Of a stretch of 64,000 nucleotides of DNA, positions 22,431 through 33,500 are shown piece after piece. The stretch is from positions 3,906,001 to 3,970,000 of the forward strand of contig JAHWDD010000001.1 in the NCBI GenBank assembly GCA_023897205.1. The letters are read 5' to 3'. Below the pieces are notes generated by a model, which ran no database searches, had not been told where the DNA came from, and saw nothing but the letters and a program-made list of their open reading frames with translations. A program made the position numbers and the translations under genes. The stretch is from Exophiala sp. HKRS030 (Eukaryota > Ascomycota > Eurotiomycetes > Chaetothyriales > Herpotrichiellaceae). Every line of letters starts with the position of its first letter. The first letter of the stretch is position 1.

Positions 22431-24262
22431 TTACATGTGCTTGCCATAGCGGACCCTCACCACACCCTTGTGGAAATTCGTCAACTCGTCATTCGCCATC
22501 TTGAGGACGTTAAAGTCGTCTCCGTATTGGCCAATCAGTTGCATGCCGACGGCGACTTCTGGACGCCACGGGTAATCCGGGTGACGTGGGCCTGGAACCG
22601 AGATCGCCGGCAGACCGGCCAAGCTCGCAGGGACCGTAAAGACGTCGTTGATATAAGACTCGAGGGGTGTGGCATTTCTGACATATTTGAGTCGCGGCGG
22701 TGGAGTTGGGGCCGTGGGCACGACGATAAAGTCGACGCCTTGCTTGTTGACTTTCGTGTTGTCCCTCAGCGGGTTCGGCATCCTGAAGACGGAGTCGAAA
22801 TCCTGTTGCACCATCCTCCGGATCTTCTGTGCCTGGATGAAATAATTGTCCATGGCGCCAGCACTTAGACTAAAAGTCCCCAACAGGATTCGTCTCTGAA
22901 CTTCGGGCCCAAAGTTTTGACCTCGGAATCGTGAATAGAGGGTAGTACCATTTGCGGCGTCGTCATCTACATGGTCGTGCCGGCTGTTGCCGTACCGGAC
23001 ACCGTCGTACTTGGCGAGGTTGGAGGACGCCTCGGCCGGGGCGAGGATGTAGTACGAGGACAATGCGTGCTTGGTAGACGGAAGAGATATGGGGACGATC
23101 TCACAGCCCGCCTTCTCCAAGTGACTCAGGGTGGCCATCCAGGACCAGCGAACAAGGGGATGCATTTCCTGAATGTTGTATTCAAGAGGTACGCCAATGC
23201 GCTTTGGCACTCCTTTGCTGGTCGGAAGAGGATGCCTTCTCGGATGGTAACGTCCTGGAGTCTCCGTTGGAGCAGCCGGACCAAATCTCGGTCCGTTCAA
23301 TATGACCGGGAGAATCTTATTGCCTTGCAACGCAGCGTCGCGAGCATAGGTTGCGTAATGCACTCGTGAGCGAGATGAGGAAGACAGACACGTCGGGTCA
23401 TTGTCGTCCGGTTTCTTCAAAATGTCTTGTCACAAAAATCAATAAGCACAGAACTCCCAACCACTCGGGGAAACAAATCGTACCGTATGTCAGCCAAACA
23501 TCCTGCACAGACTTTGCGACCAAGCCGACAGTGTCCAAAGAGTTTGCGTATGGAACAACGCCTTTGCGTGATATCATCCCATACGAAGGTTTGAAGCCTA
23601 CCAAGCTCATGTACGCGGCTGGTAGTCGTATTGAACCCCCCGTATCAGTGCCGATCCCGACATTGGCCAGGTTCGCAGCCACAGCGAGAGCACTTCCGCC
23701 AGAGCTTCCTCCGACGGACAGCGCGGTTCCGCCCTGAGGTCCATCAACAGTTCCGTTGTGTACCTCGCCGTATGCAGAATTGATTGAATGTGATCCCATG
23801 CCGAATTCATCCATGTTTGTTTTTGCAAGCATTATCTGTCCACCCCTTCGAAGAAGATCTGCAACCGTCGAGGTCTGCGGGGGCAGGAAGCCCTTGAGGG
23901 TGTTCGAAGCACATGTCGTCGGCAATTCAGGTGTCACGATGTTGTCTTTGATCACTACCGTGTAGCCATGGTTTGCTGATTTGATTCCATCTGCGGAAAA
24001 ACGTGTTAGCCATCATCGGCGTCCAATGCAATTTCGTATGATTCTCACAGTAATTCTTGAAATCCTTTGTAAGCGTGTGTGCTCCATGTGCCTTAGCCGT
24101 GTCAAGTAGAAGAGATTCGGGGTCTCGCAACACCTGGCTCAATGAAATAAACGGGTTTCCATAGTCTCGAGGGTTCAGAGACTGGCCCAGGACACTGTAC
24201 ACATTACGCAGGAGTTGAATATCCTGGTGGTGACGATAGCCCCGACCAATGCGATGCGGCAT
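22431..24262 (-). CDS. HER2: Mitochondrial glutamyl-tRNA(Gln) amidotransferase subunit A (GatA/Her2)
   Basis: Three exons are inferred: 24262-24049, 23990-23484 and 23425-22431, giving 571 aa. Both introns are 58 bp. GatA hydrolyses glutamine and, with GatB/GatF, converts Glu-tRNA(Gln) to Gln-tRNA(Gln) in mitochondria. The amidase-signature Ser-cisSer-Lys triad is visible: Lys in TVVIKDNIVTP, the serine-glycine block SVGGSSGGSALAVAANL, and the cis-Ser in IGTDTGGSIRLPAAY. LVGFKPSYGMISRKGVVPYA and SLDTVGLVA are standard GatA text. The N-terminal segment is basic but not a textbook presequence. The gene shares a 343-bp divergent promoter region with a Zn2Cys6 gene. A general amidase is less likely. 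Confidence 0.9.
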
Positions 24263-24605
24263 TCAGTCTCTGGACAAAGTGACAGTCCTGCATGTGGTGG
24301 TCGGAGTGATGAGATCGAACAATCTACTCGGAAATAAAACATTCAGACGGTGCGGGAAAAGAATGTTCCGAATTTGACGTCTCGAAACGTGCCATACCAG
24401 ATGATACATTTCGTCTGACAGAGTAAAAGAGACAGAATTCAACCATGTTGATGGTAATCTCGTCGTCAGACAGTCCCACTAACCTCGTCCGATAGATACC
24501 GCGGCACGATGCTCGTAGATTTATGCTCGATACTCTCTACAAGCACATTCTTATATTGCTTCCGGGCAGTCGAATCCGGCGACAATGATGTAGTATTTAG
24601 AAAAC
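24263..24605. promoter_or_regulatory. Divergent promoter region, GatA/Her2 and Zn2Cys6 gene
   Basis: 343 bp between two start codons pointing away from each other, so it must carry both core promoters. No specific operator identified. Confidence 0.5.
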
Positions 24606-26817
24606 ATGACCTCGATCCCGGATATCGTCAAAGGTACACGCATAAAAGCCTGCACGGAGTGCCGGCAGCAGAAGGTATGGAGATACATTAGTTTCTAGAG
24701 TGGGCAACGATTGTTCTGACAGATGTGGTAGCTGAGATGCGATGCTTCTAACGACTATTCACAACCATGCTCCCGATGCAGGAAGTTTGGTTTAGAATGT
24801 GTTGTTTCGAGGAACTTTCGAAGAGTTAAGCGTCGAACGTAAGTGGGTAATTGGCACATTGGTTGAATATTGACTTATGTCCCTAGCAAATCCGAATTGC
24901 AAGCGGAACTCGATCAGCTGAAGCGACGTGTTGCCGTAGACTCAGTGAGACCACCTCCGGCACATTCAGTCCAAGGCTCGGAGGTGGATCTGGCACAGAC
25001 CTCAGGCGTGGTTCCAGAGACGATGACCTCCTCTCAGGGCCTTGCAAATGGGGAGAGCACGAGGCTTCAAAGAAGGACCTTTTCCCCGACAGTCACAGAG
25101 CATGCAGAAATGCCTCCGCCGACGCCGGATCAAGCAACATCGTCGACCCTGTCACAAAGTATACAAGGGATGTCTGTTGATGCTCACGATATTGACGAAT
25201 GTTTCACGTTGTAAGTTCTTTGAAACATGTCGACTTTGTCCCTCTACTGACACGTTCAGATTCTTTGACAAGAATTTACCCTATGTCCCTATATTCGATA
25301 CAAAAGTCAATCCTGATGATTGCTATAGAGCTTCGCCGTTCCTCTTCTGGGCAATCGTCACCACCGGTGCCAGGAAATCCGAAAACCCTACCTTAATACT
25401 GACGTTAGCTCCCAAAGTTATGGACCTCGCCAAGCTGGCAATATTTGCTTCTGAGAGGTATCTACCCACGATCCAGGCCTTAATTCTCATGTGTACCTGG
25501 CCGATACCGATCGACACCTTGCAAAAGGACAAGGTACCTATGCTAGCTGGGGCAATGCTCCAAATCGCCACCAACATGGGCTTGCATGTTTATGGCACTG
25601 CTCAAGACTTTACACGTGTTGCCTCTCGCCACGATAGGCGACAGAGGGATTTTCGAACGAGACTGTGGGCTCTTTGTCTGATAACATGTCAGAGGTGAGA
25701 AAGCATACATCCAACAATGCTGCACGGTGCTGAACCAATTGCAAAGGGTCAATAACCTTCGTGGCCTTCCGCCCCTCCTGATCTCCGATACTTATAGTTA
25801 CGAAGGCTATAGGGAAAGTCCTTTCATCGACATTTCTGCAACTATCCAATTCCAACGGAAGCTCAATCGGATACAGACCGAAGCCACCCTCCTCATTGAG
25901 TAGGAGGCATTGTCCAAGAGCCCAGAAATCCGAAATGTCAGTCTTGGTCGTGCGGTTGATCAAGGTTTGACACGCCTCGCCTCTCTAAGCGACGAATGTA
26001 CATCTCACAGTGGTGAGTATTTTTCTCTTCTCGTTTCTAGCTCAAGGAAGCTAATTGTCAAAGACCGTATCTGGCTACTCAGTGCGCAGCTACAGCTACA
26101 AGCATGTCTTCTCCTTGCCCACTCGTCGGCGATTCAGGATATGGAACTCAGCGACTTGTACGGCAACGCATGCACAATGATTGAATTTGTAGAAGAGCTT
26201 GACAAGCAAGAACAGTTCGCTTCATTTGGGCCGACCCTGTTGCTCCCAGCTCTTCACCTCGCAGCGCTACTTATCCTTCGCATCGGGAAGTCTCATGTCT
26301 CTCATATGTTAGAGTTGCAACGAGGACGCAGGTGCTTCTTCGTCGTGATCGACCTCAACAAAAAGATGAGTGTAAGGGCTGATGACCTAGCGGCTCGAGG
26401 CACCATAATTTTGGCCCAGTTATGGACCAGCAAGGTACCGTTTAAACTGCCTGACGGTACAGTAGACCCCCTCTGGCTTCGGTGTAGAAGCAGATTAGGC
26501 ATGAGCATATGCTTTGATTGTTACTGGTTATGGCGGCAAGAGTTTGGGGGCCTACCAAATCCTTACGACGGCGTTGAAGGTAGGTAGTTGGATCCCTCCT
26601 CGGCAGGCATTGCGCTAATCAACGTACAGACGTTTTGAGAAATGCCTCGGGCAAGCTTACCTCACTCTCAGTTCTCGACCCAGGCATGAATATGGGCATT
26701 GGCTGGTCCCCTGAAACACCATTCACAGACTGTTGGTGGCCACAGTTTGACGAGCTTGTCTATGACAATACTTGGCAGCAAAACGGAGAGGGCATGCAAG
26801 ATGACATGCCCCGGTGA
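24606..26817 (+). CDS. Zn2Cys6 transcription factor with fungal-specific TF domain, eight exons
   Basis: Exons are inferred at 24606-24674, 24732-24838, 24887-25210, 25260-25694, 25747-25899, 25942-26012, 26064-26579 and 26630-26817, giving 620 aa. The zinc cluster Cys 16, 19, 26, 36, 39 and 46 (C-X2-C-X6-C-X9-C-X2-C-X6-C) is rebuilt across intron 1, followed by a basic RNFRRVKRRT and a short coiled coil (KSELQAELDQLKRRV). The middle domain begins LFFDKNLPYVPIFD and includes FRTRLWALCLITCQR. Most introns have clear GCTAAT/CTGAAC branch sites. The 42-bp intron 25900-25941 is the weak point: it removes an in-frame TAG but has no good branch site. Intron 26013-26063 (51 bp) is also a multiple of three. 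Confidence 0.82.
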
Positions 26818-26833
26818 GCAGAGTCCGGACTTA

Positions 26834-28177
26834 TCAATGCAATCCTAAAGCTCGAATATCCGCACTTGGCTTCTTGCCCTGCAGCATTTCGCTCACAACC
26901 AGGCCCGATCCAAGGCTCAAACTGATACCCCAAGGCCCATGACCGCTCGCGATCCAAACACCACCGTCGCCCATGCAGACTCCGCCCAGGTCCTTCTCCG
27001 GTACCTGCCCTATAATGGGGGTTCCACTGGTGCTGACCGGCCTGAAACACAAGCCATCTCTGACGGTCTCGAGATCATCTTGATTCAAGTCATCACCTTC
27101 TCTTGCCAAGCCTGTAAGCTGCACCGTGGTCGCTCGAAGACTTTCGAAGCTCTTTGGATTCATCGATTTCTTCACATCGGTTGCCAACTCTGGTAATGAA
27201 AGAGAGCTGTCATTCACACCGCCAACCCAGACCTCTGTTTGACCACCACGCGCCAGCCGAGCATACGCCTCTGGAGAATACGACCAGTGTCGACCTGGTG
27301 CGCAATATATCGCGTAGCAAAGCCAATTGTCTTCACCTCCACCAATATTTCGTTTCTCGACATCAAGAAAGGGATGAGTGTAGCGAGGAGACTTTACCGT
27401 CAAACTGTACCCGGCCAACGGGCTGATGGGTATGCGGGTGTGGCTCTGCGGGAACAGCGTTTTGAAGACCCTTGGTGTCCAGGCCCCAGCTGTGAACACA
27501 ATTTTGTCGCATTCAATCTCTCTCTTTTCATTCCCTCCGTCGCCGCCCGATGACTCCAATCTCAGGCGGGTCAGAACCCCATCGCTGTTGGTCAGAACCG
27601 AGGTGGCTGTCGTGGAAAGATGGATATGAACCCCACGGCTCTTGCTCTCTTCGCAGAGGAATTCGCACAGTTCTTTAGGTTCGATCTGTGCACATTCCTC
27701 CGGGTCTGCAATTGTGTTCAGAGTTCCTCCGACTTGGGGGGTAAACACGGCCGGAGAACCATCTTGGTTGACCATGCTATTCTTATGATCTGACCTTCCT
27801 TCGACCAGGCCGGCACGACTGGTTCCGTCTAACAGCCAGTCCCCTCGTCGGCCGGATTTTGCTTTTTCGCTGACGCCATATTCGTCGACGCTCAGACTAT
27901 AGATGTGGCTCCCTGCGTAACCCCATTTTCGCGAACCGTTGTGCTTCTCCGCCAATTCGCGATGCAGTCTGAAGGAGAGAGCTCCCAGACTCGAAACAGC
28001 TGGACTGAACCAATCCGATGCTAGGAAACCTCCGGCGTAGCCGCTGGCAGAGGCGAGCAACATCGGCGAAGAGTCGATGATATGGATAGGCGCGTCGTCT
28101 GTCGCTGGCCTCGATAATGAAAGATAGTATGCGGTGGACAGGCCAATGATGCCTCCGCCGATGATTACCGTGCCCAT
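26834..28177 (-). CDS. FAD-dependent oxidoreductase of the DAO family, Tda3-like
   Basis: Single exon, 447 aa from the first ATG at 28177; the frame extends 11 codons further but begins with GTG. The N-terminus MGTVIIGGGIIGLSTAYYL is the dinucleotide-binding GxGxxG motif of the D-amino-acid-oxidase fold. ASASGYAGGFLASDWF near residue 45 resembles yeast Tda3 and related proteins. The C-terminal FAD contact is visible as VWIASGHGPWGISLSLGSG. Yeast Tda3 is linked to endosome-to-Golgi traffic, but the enzymatic substrate of the group is not established. The gene ends close to and convergent with the Zn2Cys6 gene. Confidence 0.85.
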   Translation of the reverse strand: MGTVIIGGGIIGLSTAYYLSLSRPATDDAPIHIIDSSPMLLASASGYAGGFLASDWFSPAVSSLGALSFRLHRELAEKHNGSRKWGYAGSHIYSLSVDEYGVSEKAKSGRRGDWLLDGTSRAGLVEGRSDHKNSMVNQDGSPAVFTPQVGGTLNTIADPEECAQIEPKELCEFLCEESKSRGVHIHLSTTATSVLTNSDGVLTRLRLESSGGDGGNEKREIECDKIVFTAGAWTPRVFKTLFPQSHTRIPISPLAGYSLTVKSPRYTHPFLDVEKRNIGGGEDNWLCYAIYCAPGRHWSYSPEAYARLARGGQTEVWVGGVNDSSLSLPELATDVKKSMNPKSFESLRATTVQLTGLAREGDDLNQDDLETVRDGLCFRPVSTSGTPIIGQVPEKDLGGVCMGDGGVWIASGHGPWGISLSLGSGLVVSEMLQGKKPSADIRALGLH

Positions 28178-29142
28178 GGTTTGCTCAGGATTGACTTGTC
28201 CGGTATCCACCTAAAACCACTGGAAAATACTCAAATATGGCTGTTCTTCAAGGGTCACGAAGTATTCCGCACATTTCTTACAACCTTGATTGATCTCTAT
28301 GTCGACATTGTGTTTGGTGTCATTGTTGTAAGTGTGGGTGGCGACCATTCTGATTCTTCCCAGGCGCATTTCTCCGCGACGACGTCAAAGATCCACGAAT
28401 TCCGGCCATCGTGAGTTCTATCGCGAGATCTTTGTGTTCTTCATCCCACACAAACACACATTACGAACTGGAATCTACAGTTGTCCTTGGAAAACGAGGT
28501 CTCCTGTGGAATCGAGAACACATCGCTATTGAACAGGCTCATGCTCCTATTTCGTTTCTTTATGCTGTACCGGAGTTCTCAAACAAGGGTCCATCTCAAT
28601 GAAATGCCCCCTCCTTCGGTGCGGCCAGCCAAAGACATGTCTTTTCCATCTTTTCCGTCAAGGACTCAAGGCAGATGGGTATGAGTAGGAGCAACAGATA
28701 TCCCGTAACCATGGACCGCTGGTATCCTAAGTCGTTTGTACAAAGACAAACCTACCTACGAAGTAAAAGCATACAGAGTCAAGTCGCCACGTATAATAGA
28801 TACTTCCGGCCCCCAAATTCCCGCATTCCGCAATAATTCCGGCCTGAAATGGAAAAACTCCCCAACTCCGACCTCACCGAACAGTATGCAGCACCCCCCC
28901 GGACACGTGGAAAACAACCCTGGGAGGAAGAAGTCGATCATGATTTCTTACAGTAGCACCGTAAAGTCCGGAGTCTCCAGGTTTTGGCTCACCAGGGTAT
29001 AAACGGAAGCATGTTTTTCGTTGATGATTGATTGATATATTATTCTATCGGACTATATCACCAGTCGGACGGTTTTCTCATACCAATCCTTGATTTTTCG
29101 TTGGAACTTCCTCCACCTCCTCCTCCTCAGTAAAACACAAAC
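28178..29142. other. Intergenic region, divergent promoters
   Basis: About 960 bp between the FAD oxidoreductase gene and the SnoaL-like gene. Only short motif-free ORFs; nothing else recognised. Confidence 0.4.
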
Positions 29143-29718
29143 ATGCCAGGACAGTTCGATACCACGATATGGCCACCGACGCCGATCCCAGCGTCGACCA
29201 AGAAATTGATCGCTCGACTCTTTGACCTTTGCGACACCAACGACTCTACCAACGGCGTCAATCTGGCCGAAGAAGTTTTTACCGCCGACGGACAATTTCT
29301 CACGGCCAATGGTGGTTTTGAGGGCAAGGATGGTAAGTCTGTCTGTCTTGTCTGGCACTGGTTTTGCCCTGCTCGGAGCCAACGAGTGTTCCGCGGACCG
29401 TTAAAAAGGTTACCCCCTTTTTCTGAGATTGTTTCAAGCTGATCTGACATGCATTGGAACTGCTTTTTTTTTCGTAAAGAAATCTCCAAAAGTCGATCTG
29501 CTGCTTGGGATGTCGTCACTTACCGTCGTCACATCGTCGACAGGGTTTACCCAGGCGACAAAGAAGGAAACGACTTGATCCTGACGGGTAAATTGGAGAC
29601 TCGGACAAAGGACTCCGGTCAAGGAACGACCGTCGTCGAGTTCGCCGCCAGAGGAATCGTCCGAGGACAAAAGTTGAAGTTGTGGCATGCGTACGTAGGA
29701 AATAGTACCAAGGCTTGA
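29143..29718 (+). CDS. SnoaL-like / NTF2-fold small protein
   Basis: Two exons are inferred, 29143-29332 and 29480-29718, giving 142 aa. The 147-bp intron ends in a T-run and AAAG acceptor; splicing gives FEGKDE|ISKSRSAAWD. The pattern KKLIARLFDLCDTNDSTNG...FTADGQFLTANGGFEGKD...ISKSRSAAWDVV...VDRVYPGD is that of single-domain NTF2-like (SnoaL) proteins: a helix pair, then curved strands. Fungal members are often dehydratases, cyclases or isomerases, or have no known activity, so no reaction is assigned. The 3' end faces the FAH-family gene. Confidence 0.8.
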
Positions 29719-30001
29719 TCGAGCTCAACGCACGGCTTGGAGAACAACAACAATACCATGCAGCTTGTAAAGGCTAGAGAAATTCAAAGAGTAGCACTCC
29801 CCGAAACATGAATATTACTATGATATTGTATTTTTCAAATCCTGAAGGGGTCTGGAAAGGTCTTGCAAAAAGACATATTCATATACCTAGGTAAACAATC
29901 TCTATCTACCTAGCATCAGGAAGCCATTCCGTCTCTAGTATTCGGTCGTTGGCATGTTTTCCATGATCAAAAATGTTACCTAAATCCTCTTCATTTCTTT
30001 C

Positions 30002-31303
30002 TCACTCAAACACCATCTTATTCGCAATCTTTCCAATCTTTTCAATCTCAATCTCGACCAAATCTCCATCCTTGAGAAACTGAGGTGGTTTCATGAAAGC
30101 AGCAACTCCGCTGTACGAGAGTTTACCGGGTTAGCTACATCACCTTTGAGAAAGAACAAAAACGAGACGTACCTAGGTGTCCCTGTCATAATCACCGTCC
30201 CCGTTCTCAGAGTCTTGCCGTGACTCAAGAACCTCACAATCTCCTTGACTCCAAAGATCAAGTCGTCGGTGGCCCCGTCCTGTCTGATCTCGCCGTTGAC
30301 CCAGGTCTTGAGGTGGAGTCTCTCCGCGTCGCCCACGGCCTTGCCGGAAGCCACCACCGGACCTATGGGTCCGAACTTGTCAAAGGACTTTGCCGGGCCG
30401 TGTTGTGAGCCCGACCTCGCCGCGTTCTGCCAGTACCGACTCGACACGTCGTTGCCGACGGTGAAGCCGAGGATGTAGTCCAAAGGGTCGTCGGATTCCT
30501 TGAGGTTCTTGGCGTCCTTGCCGATGACGATGGACAATTCACCTTCGTAATCCAGTTCGTGGGCCTCGGGGTTGATGGGGATGGATTCGTATGGTCCGGC
30601 GAGTACATCTTTTGAGACACAAGTCGTCGAGAGTTAGCATTGATCTGATTACATGGAAGAGGGAAAACAAAGGCGAACCCCCCCCCGGAAAAAAACCGAA
30701 AGGAGGAAATGTTGATGGAAAAAAGAGGGGTCAAGGGGGAAAAAGGAAGAGACGGTAAAGGTCAACGTACCTGGGTACTTTGTGAATACGACTGGGAAAG
30801 TCGGTATCTTAAACTACAATACCCAGAAAATGAAACTTGATTAGCTTTTTCAAAGGGGTTCTTTGGTGTTTCCGATATTGACGAAACAAGAATGGGATGG
30901 TAGGTGAAAAGGCGGAAAGAAAAAGACAGCAAACAAAAACATCCATACCCCTGCTTCCTCTGCGTGTTTTCTATAATTCAATCCGATACCGAGCATGAGT
31001 GGTACACTCTCAAATGGGCACAAGACCTACAGTATGTCGTAGGGTACGGTCAGTATTCCGTGTCAATACTGTCGTAATGACTTCCAAGGTTGCAAGTATG
31101 GCTTGGGTATTTGGGTCGTCAAAACTCACCTCGGAAACGACAGCCTTGTCACTAGACGATCGAAGAGTAAACGGATCGTTTCCCGAAAAGGTACTCAAAG
31201 TCTTCCCGACGAGATCACCTTTCCACTCATCCCCCGCTTCACCATAGACGACATCGCCACCGGGGGTCTTGAATCGAACCAGACGAGTGAATGGGACTTC
31301 CAT
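30002..31303 (-). CDS. Fumarylacetoacetate hydrolase (FAH) family protein, FAHD type
   Basis: Five exons are inferred: 31303-31130, 31026-30949, 30807-30771, 30608-30173 and 30110-30002, giving 277 aa. Introns are 103, 141, 162 and 62 bp. The family cleaves or decarboxylates beta-diketo-acid-like compounds using a divalent metal. Visible features are MLGIGLNYRKHAEEAG near residue 70, HELDYEGELSIVIGK near 120 with the acidic metal ligands, ILGFTVGNDVSSRYWQ, and near the C-terminus TLRTGTVIMTGTPSGVAAF. The length fits FAHD1/2-like proteins, not two-domain fumarylacetoacetase. The third exon is only 37 bp. The intron at 30770-30609 contains a C-run. Confidence 0.88.
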
Positions 31304-32335
31304 CTTGTGCTGAGTACGGAGTACTGAGTGGTGATGTCAAGTTGAAGAACGGAAATGACTTTTGCGTGAGTGACGATGAAAAGATATAAACCGAAAAACT
31401 AAACAGATGTTTCTTTTTGATTCGAAACTCCGAGCACTGTTTATTTACCTACCTAGTACTTACTGGAAAGTAAAAGTGATGGAGGACAATACCTAACCTG
31501 GGTCGACCTGCCACCCGCCGATGATGATCCGTACCCGTAAGGCTTCGAACCACCCCCGCAGGGGGAAAATCGATGGGTGCCAAAAAAAAACATGTCCGGG
31601 GTTCAGCGTCTTCACCGAGAACACCGTGCCTCCGAAGAATCATGGCACTACTCCGTGACCGCCATTGCGCTATACCCATTGTCACAATCCCGAATCAGAC
31701 AAATCTTTACCTATTTGTCAGTTACTGTCCACTACTCCGGCACGGGGATGAAATCTCCCCTCCATCATCAACATACCAAATGGGGACAGGTCAATCATAA
31801 ATCCTAAGTCCGACTCGTGAGATCTCCCATCTTTCGATCAATGCTGAAATTAGGTCTACCATTCTCGACTTTTGACCTCTTTGGCCCTCACCTTCTTGGA
31901 AAGAACAAACAAGACCGTCCATACTTCGTGTTCCGTAGTCCTGACTATGACTTCAGCCTTGTAGACCTCGGCAGTTGTCGTTTTCTTGGCGCTGACATAA
32001 GCCATCTCAGATCGCGAGCTATCGATTGGCTACGTGGAAAAACGAACAAGGCTGTCATGACGTCGAGATGTCTCAATAAAGTCCACGATTCCAGGTTTTG
32101 GCAATTGTCAAAAGTAGAAAAAGTTGCGCACGTCGCATCGTCACGAATTGTTAAAAACTGATGACCCTTTGATGGGCTTCTTGCGTCGGCCGAGACTTTT
32201 TTCTAGAAGACAATAATCCCAGCACCCGAGTAACAGTCTCGTAGAAATCATGGATAGAATCACTACTTGCCGGAGCTGATATTTCGTCTACTTTCAATTT
32301 TCCTTCCCTGACGTTGTGTGTCGAGAACAATACCG
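31304..32335. other. Intergenic region, divergent promoters
   Basis: About 1.0 kb between the FAH-family gene and the membrane protein gene. Short ORFs without motifs; nothing recognised. Confidence 0.4.
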
Positions 32336-33469
32336 ATGAGTTCCCCCATGGATACGGGGGTCGTAAAACCCGGCAGAACACCTACACGTCAGACGAAGCC
32401 GTCGACCCTCTCTGGCCGTGCACGACCTGTCAAGCACATCGAGACTTTGCAGCCTGTGTCGACCGTCGATAGCAACAATCCTTCAGCCAGCTCAAGTGAC
32501 TCGACCGTGGCTCGCCCGAAGGACCTCAAGTCCGAAAAGTTCACCCACTTGGCACACGGGGACAGAAGACGACGTCTAGACACTCCTCCGCCTCTACCAT
32601 TCGACCTTCGTGACCACAAACTATCCATAGGCATTTTCACCTTACTGGCATTGGCGGAGTGCTGTTTTCTCCCGATCGGCCTGTACTATGGCTTGATCTA
32701 TGGGTCAGATTTGCGAATAGGTAAGTTTGTCAGCGTAACTGGCACAGAAACCAAATTTTGACGCGCGACAATAGGTCTCATTTTTGCGATCATCACCAGC
32801 CTTTTCGGATTTGTGAGTGGTTATGAATTTGCCCTGCGATCCTGGCGCATCATGCGGTACGGCGACGATTTCCGACCATTGTATGGCAGCCAATATTTCC
32901 GAGGATTCGACGCCACTCAATATGTGCTGTTGACACCTTTCACGGTCATGACCATCATCTTGATCATCTTCAGTATTCCCCATAATCCATCGGTCAAGCC
33001 ATTGGCACTGCCGATGCCTGTTGGTATGATCAACCTGGGCTTGATGTTTCTGATTAATGGAATAGCAGCCCAGCGGCGGTGGAGATTGATGCATTTCAGG
33101 CTCAGCTCCCACGTCAGAAACACCGTGTGTCCACCACTGACCTTCGTTTTCATGGAGGATATTTGTGCTGTGGATGGTAAGGGTGGCAAAAAATACAGGA
33201 AAGCAGCTCTAGCAAGGTACAACGCTTCTCCGCGGTTCAGAACCTTGCTCATGCAAGTGCTTTGGTTTTGGTCAATTTCCGCAGTGGTGATTGGAGGAGC
33301 TTTGGCGACCGTGATATGGTTCGTTAGCGATCATGTCGCTTGGAGCCTCGGATGGGGTGTGCCTACTGTGTGGGCTTTGCTAGGGACCTGGTTGACAATT
33401 CTTTGGGTCCAAAGAGGACTTCGTATTGAGAAAGTGACCTGGATACCAGCCCAGGGAAACCGAGTATAA
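32336..33469 (+). CDS. Six-TM membrane protein of unknown function
   Basis: Two exons are inferred, 32336-32720 and 32775-33469, giving 359 aa. The frame extends a few codons upstream of 32336 but only from a GTG. The N-terminal 90 residues are Ser/Thr/Pro-rich and basic, so probably cytosolic. About six hydrophobic segments follow, including SIGIFTLLALAECCFLPIGL, LIFAIITSLFGFVSGYEFAL, YVLLTPFTVMTIILIIFSI and WFWSISAVVIGGALATVIWF. Between the fourth and fifth is a soluble loop with VFMEDICAVDGKGGKKYRKA. I do not recognise the family. The gene is convergent with the GCIP-like gene, about 30 bp apart. Confidence 0.75.
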
Positions 33470-33500
33470 GATCCAGACTTTTGTAAAGCTTCGATAGTGT

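Noticed and set aside
26013..26040. 28-bp GTGAGT...TCTAG intron
   Set aside because: Too short to splice; the 51-bp version with a GCTAAT branch site is better.
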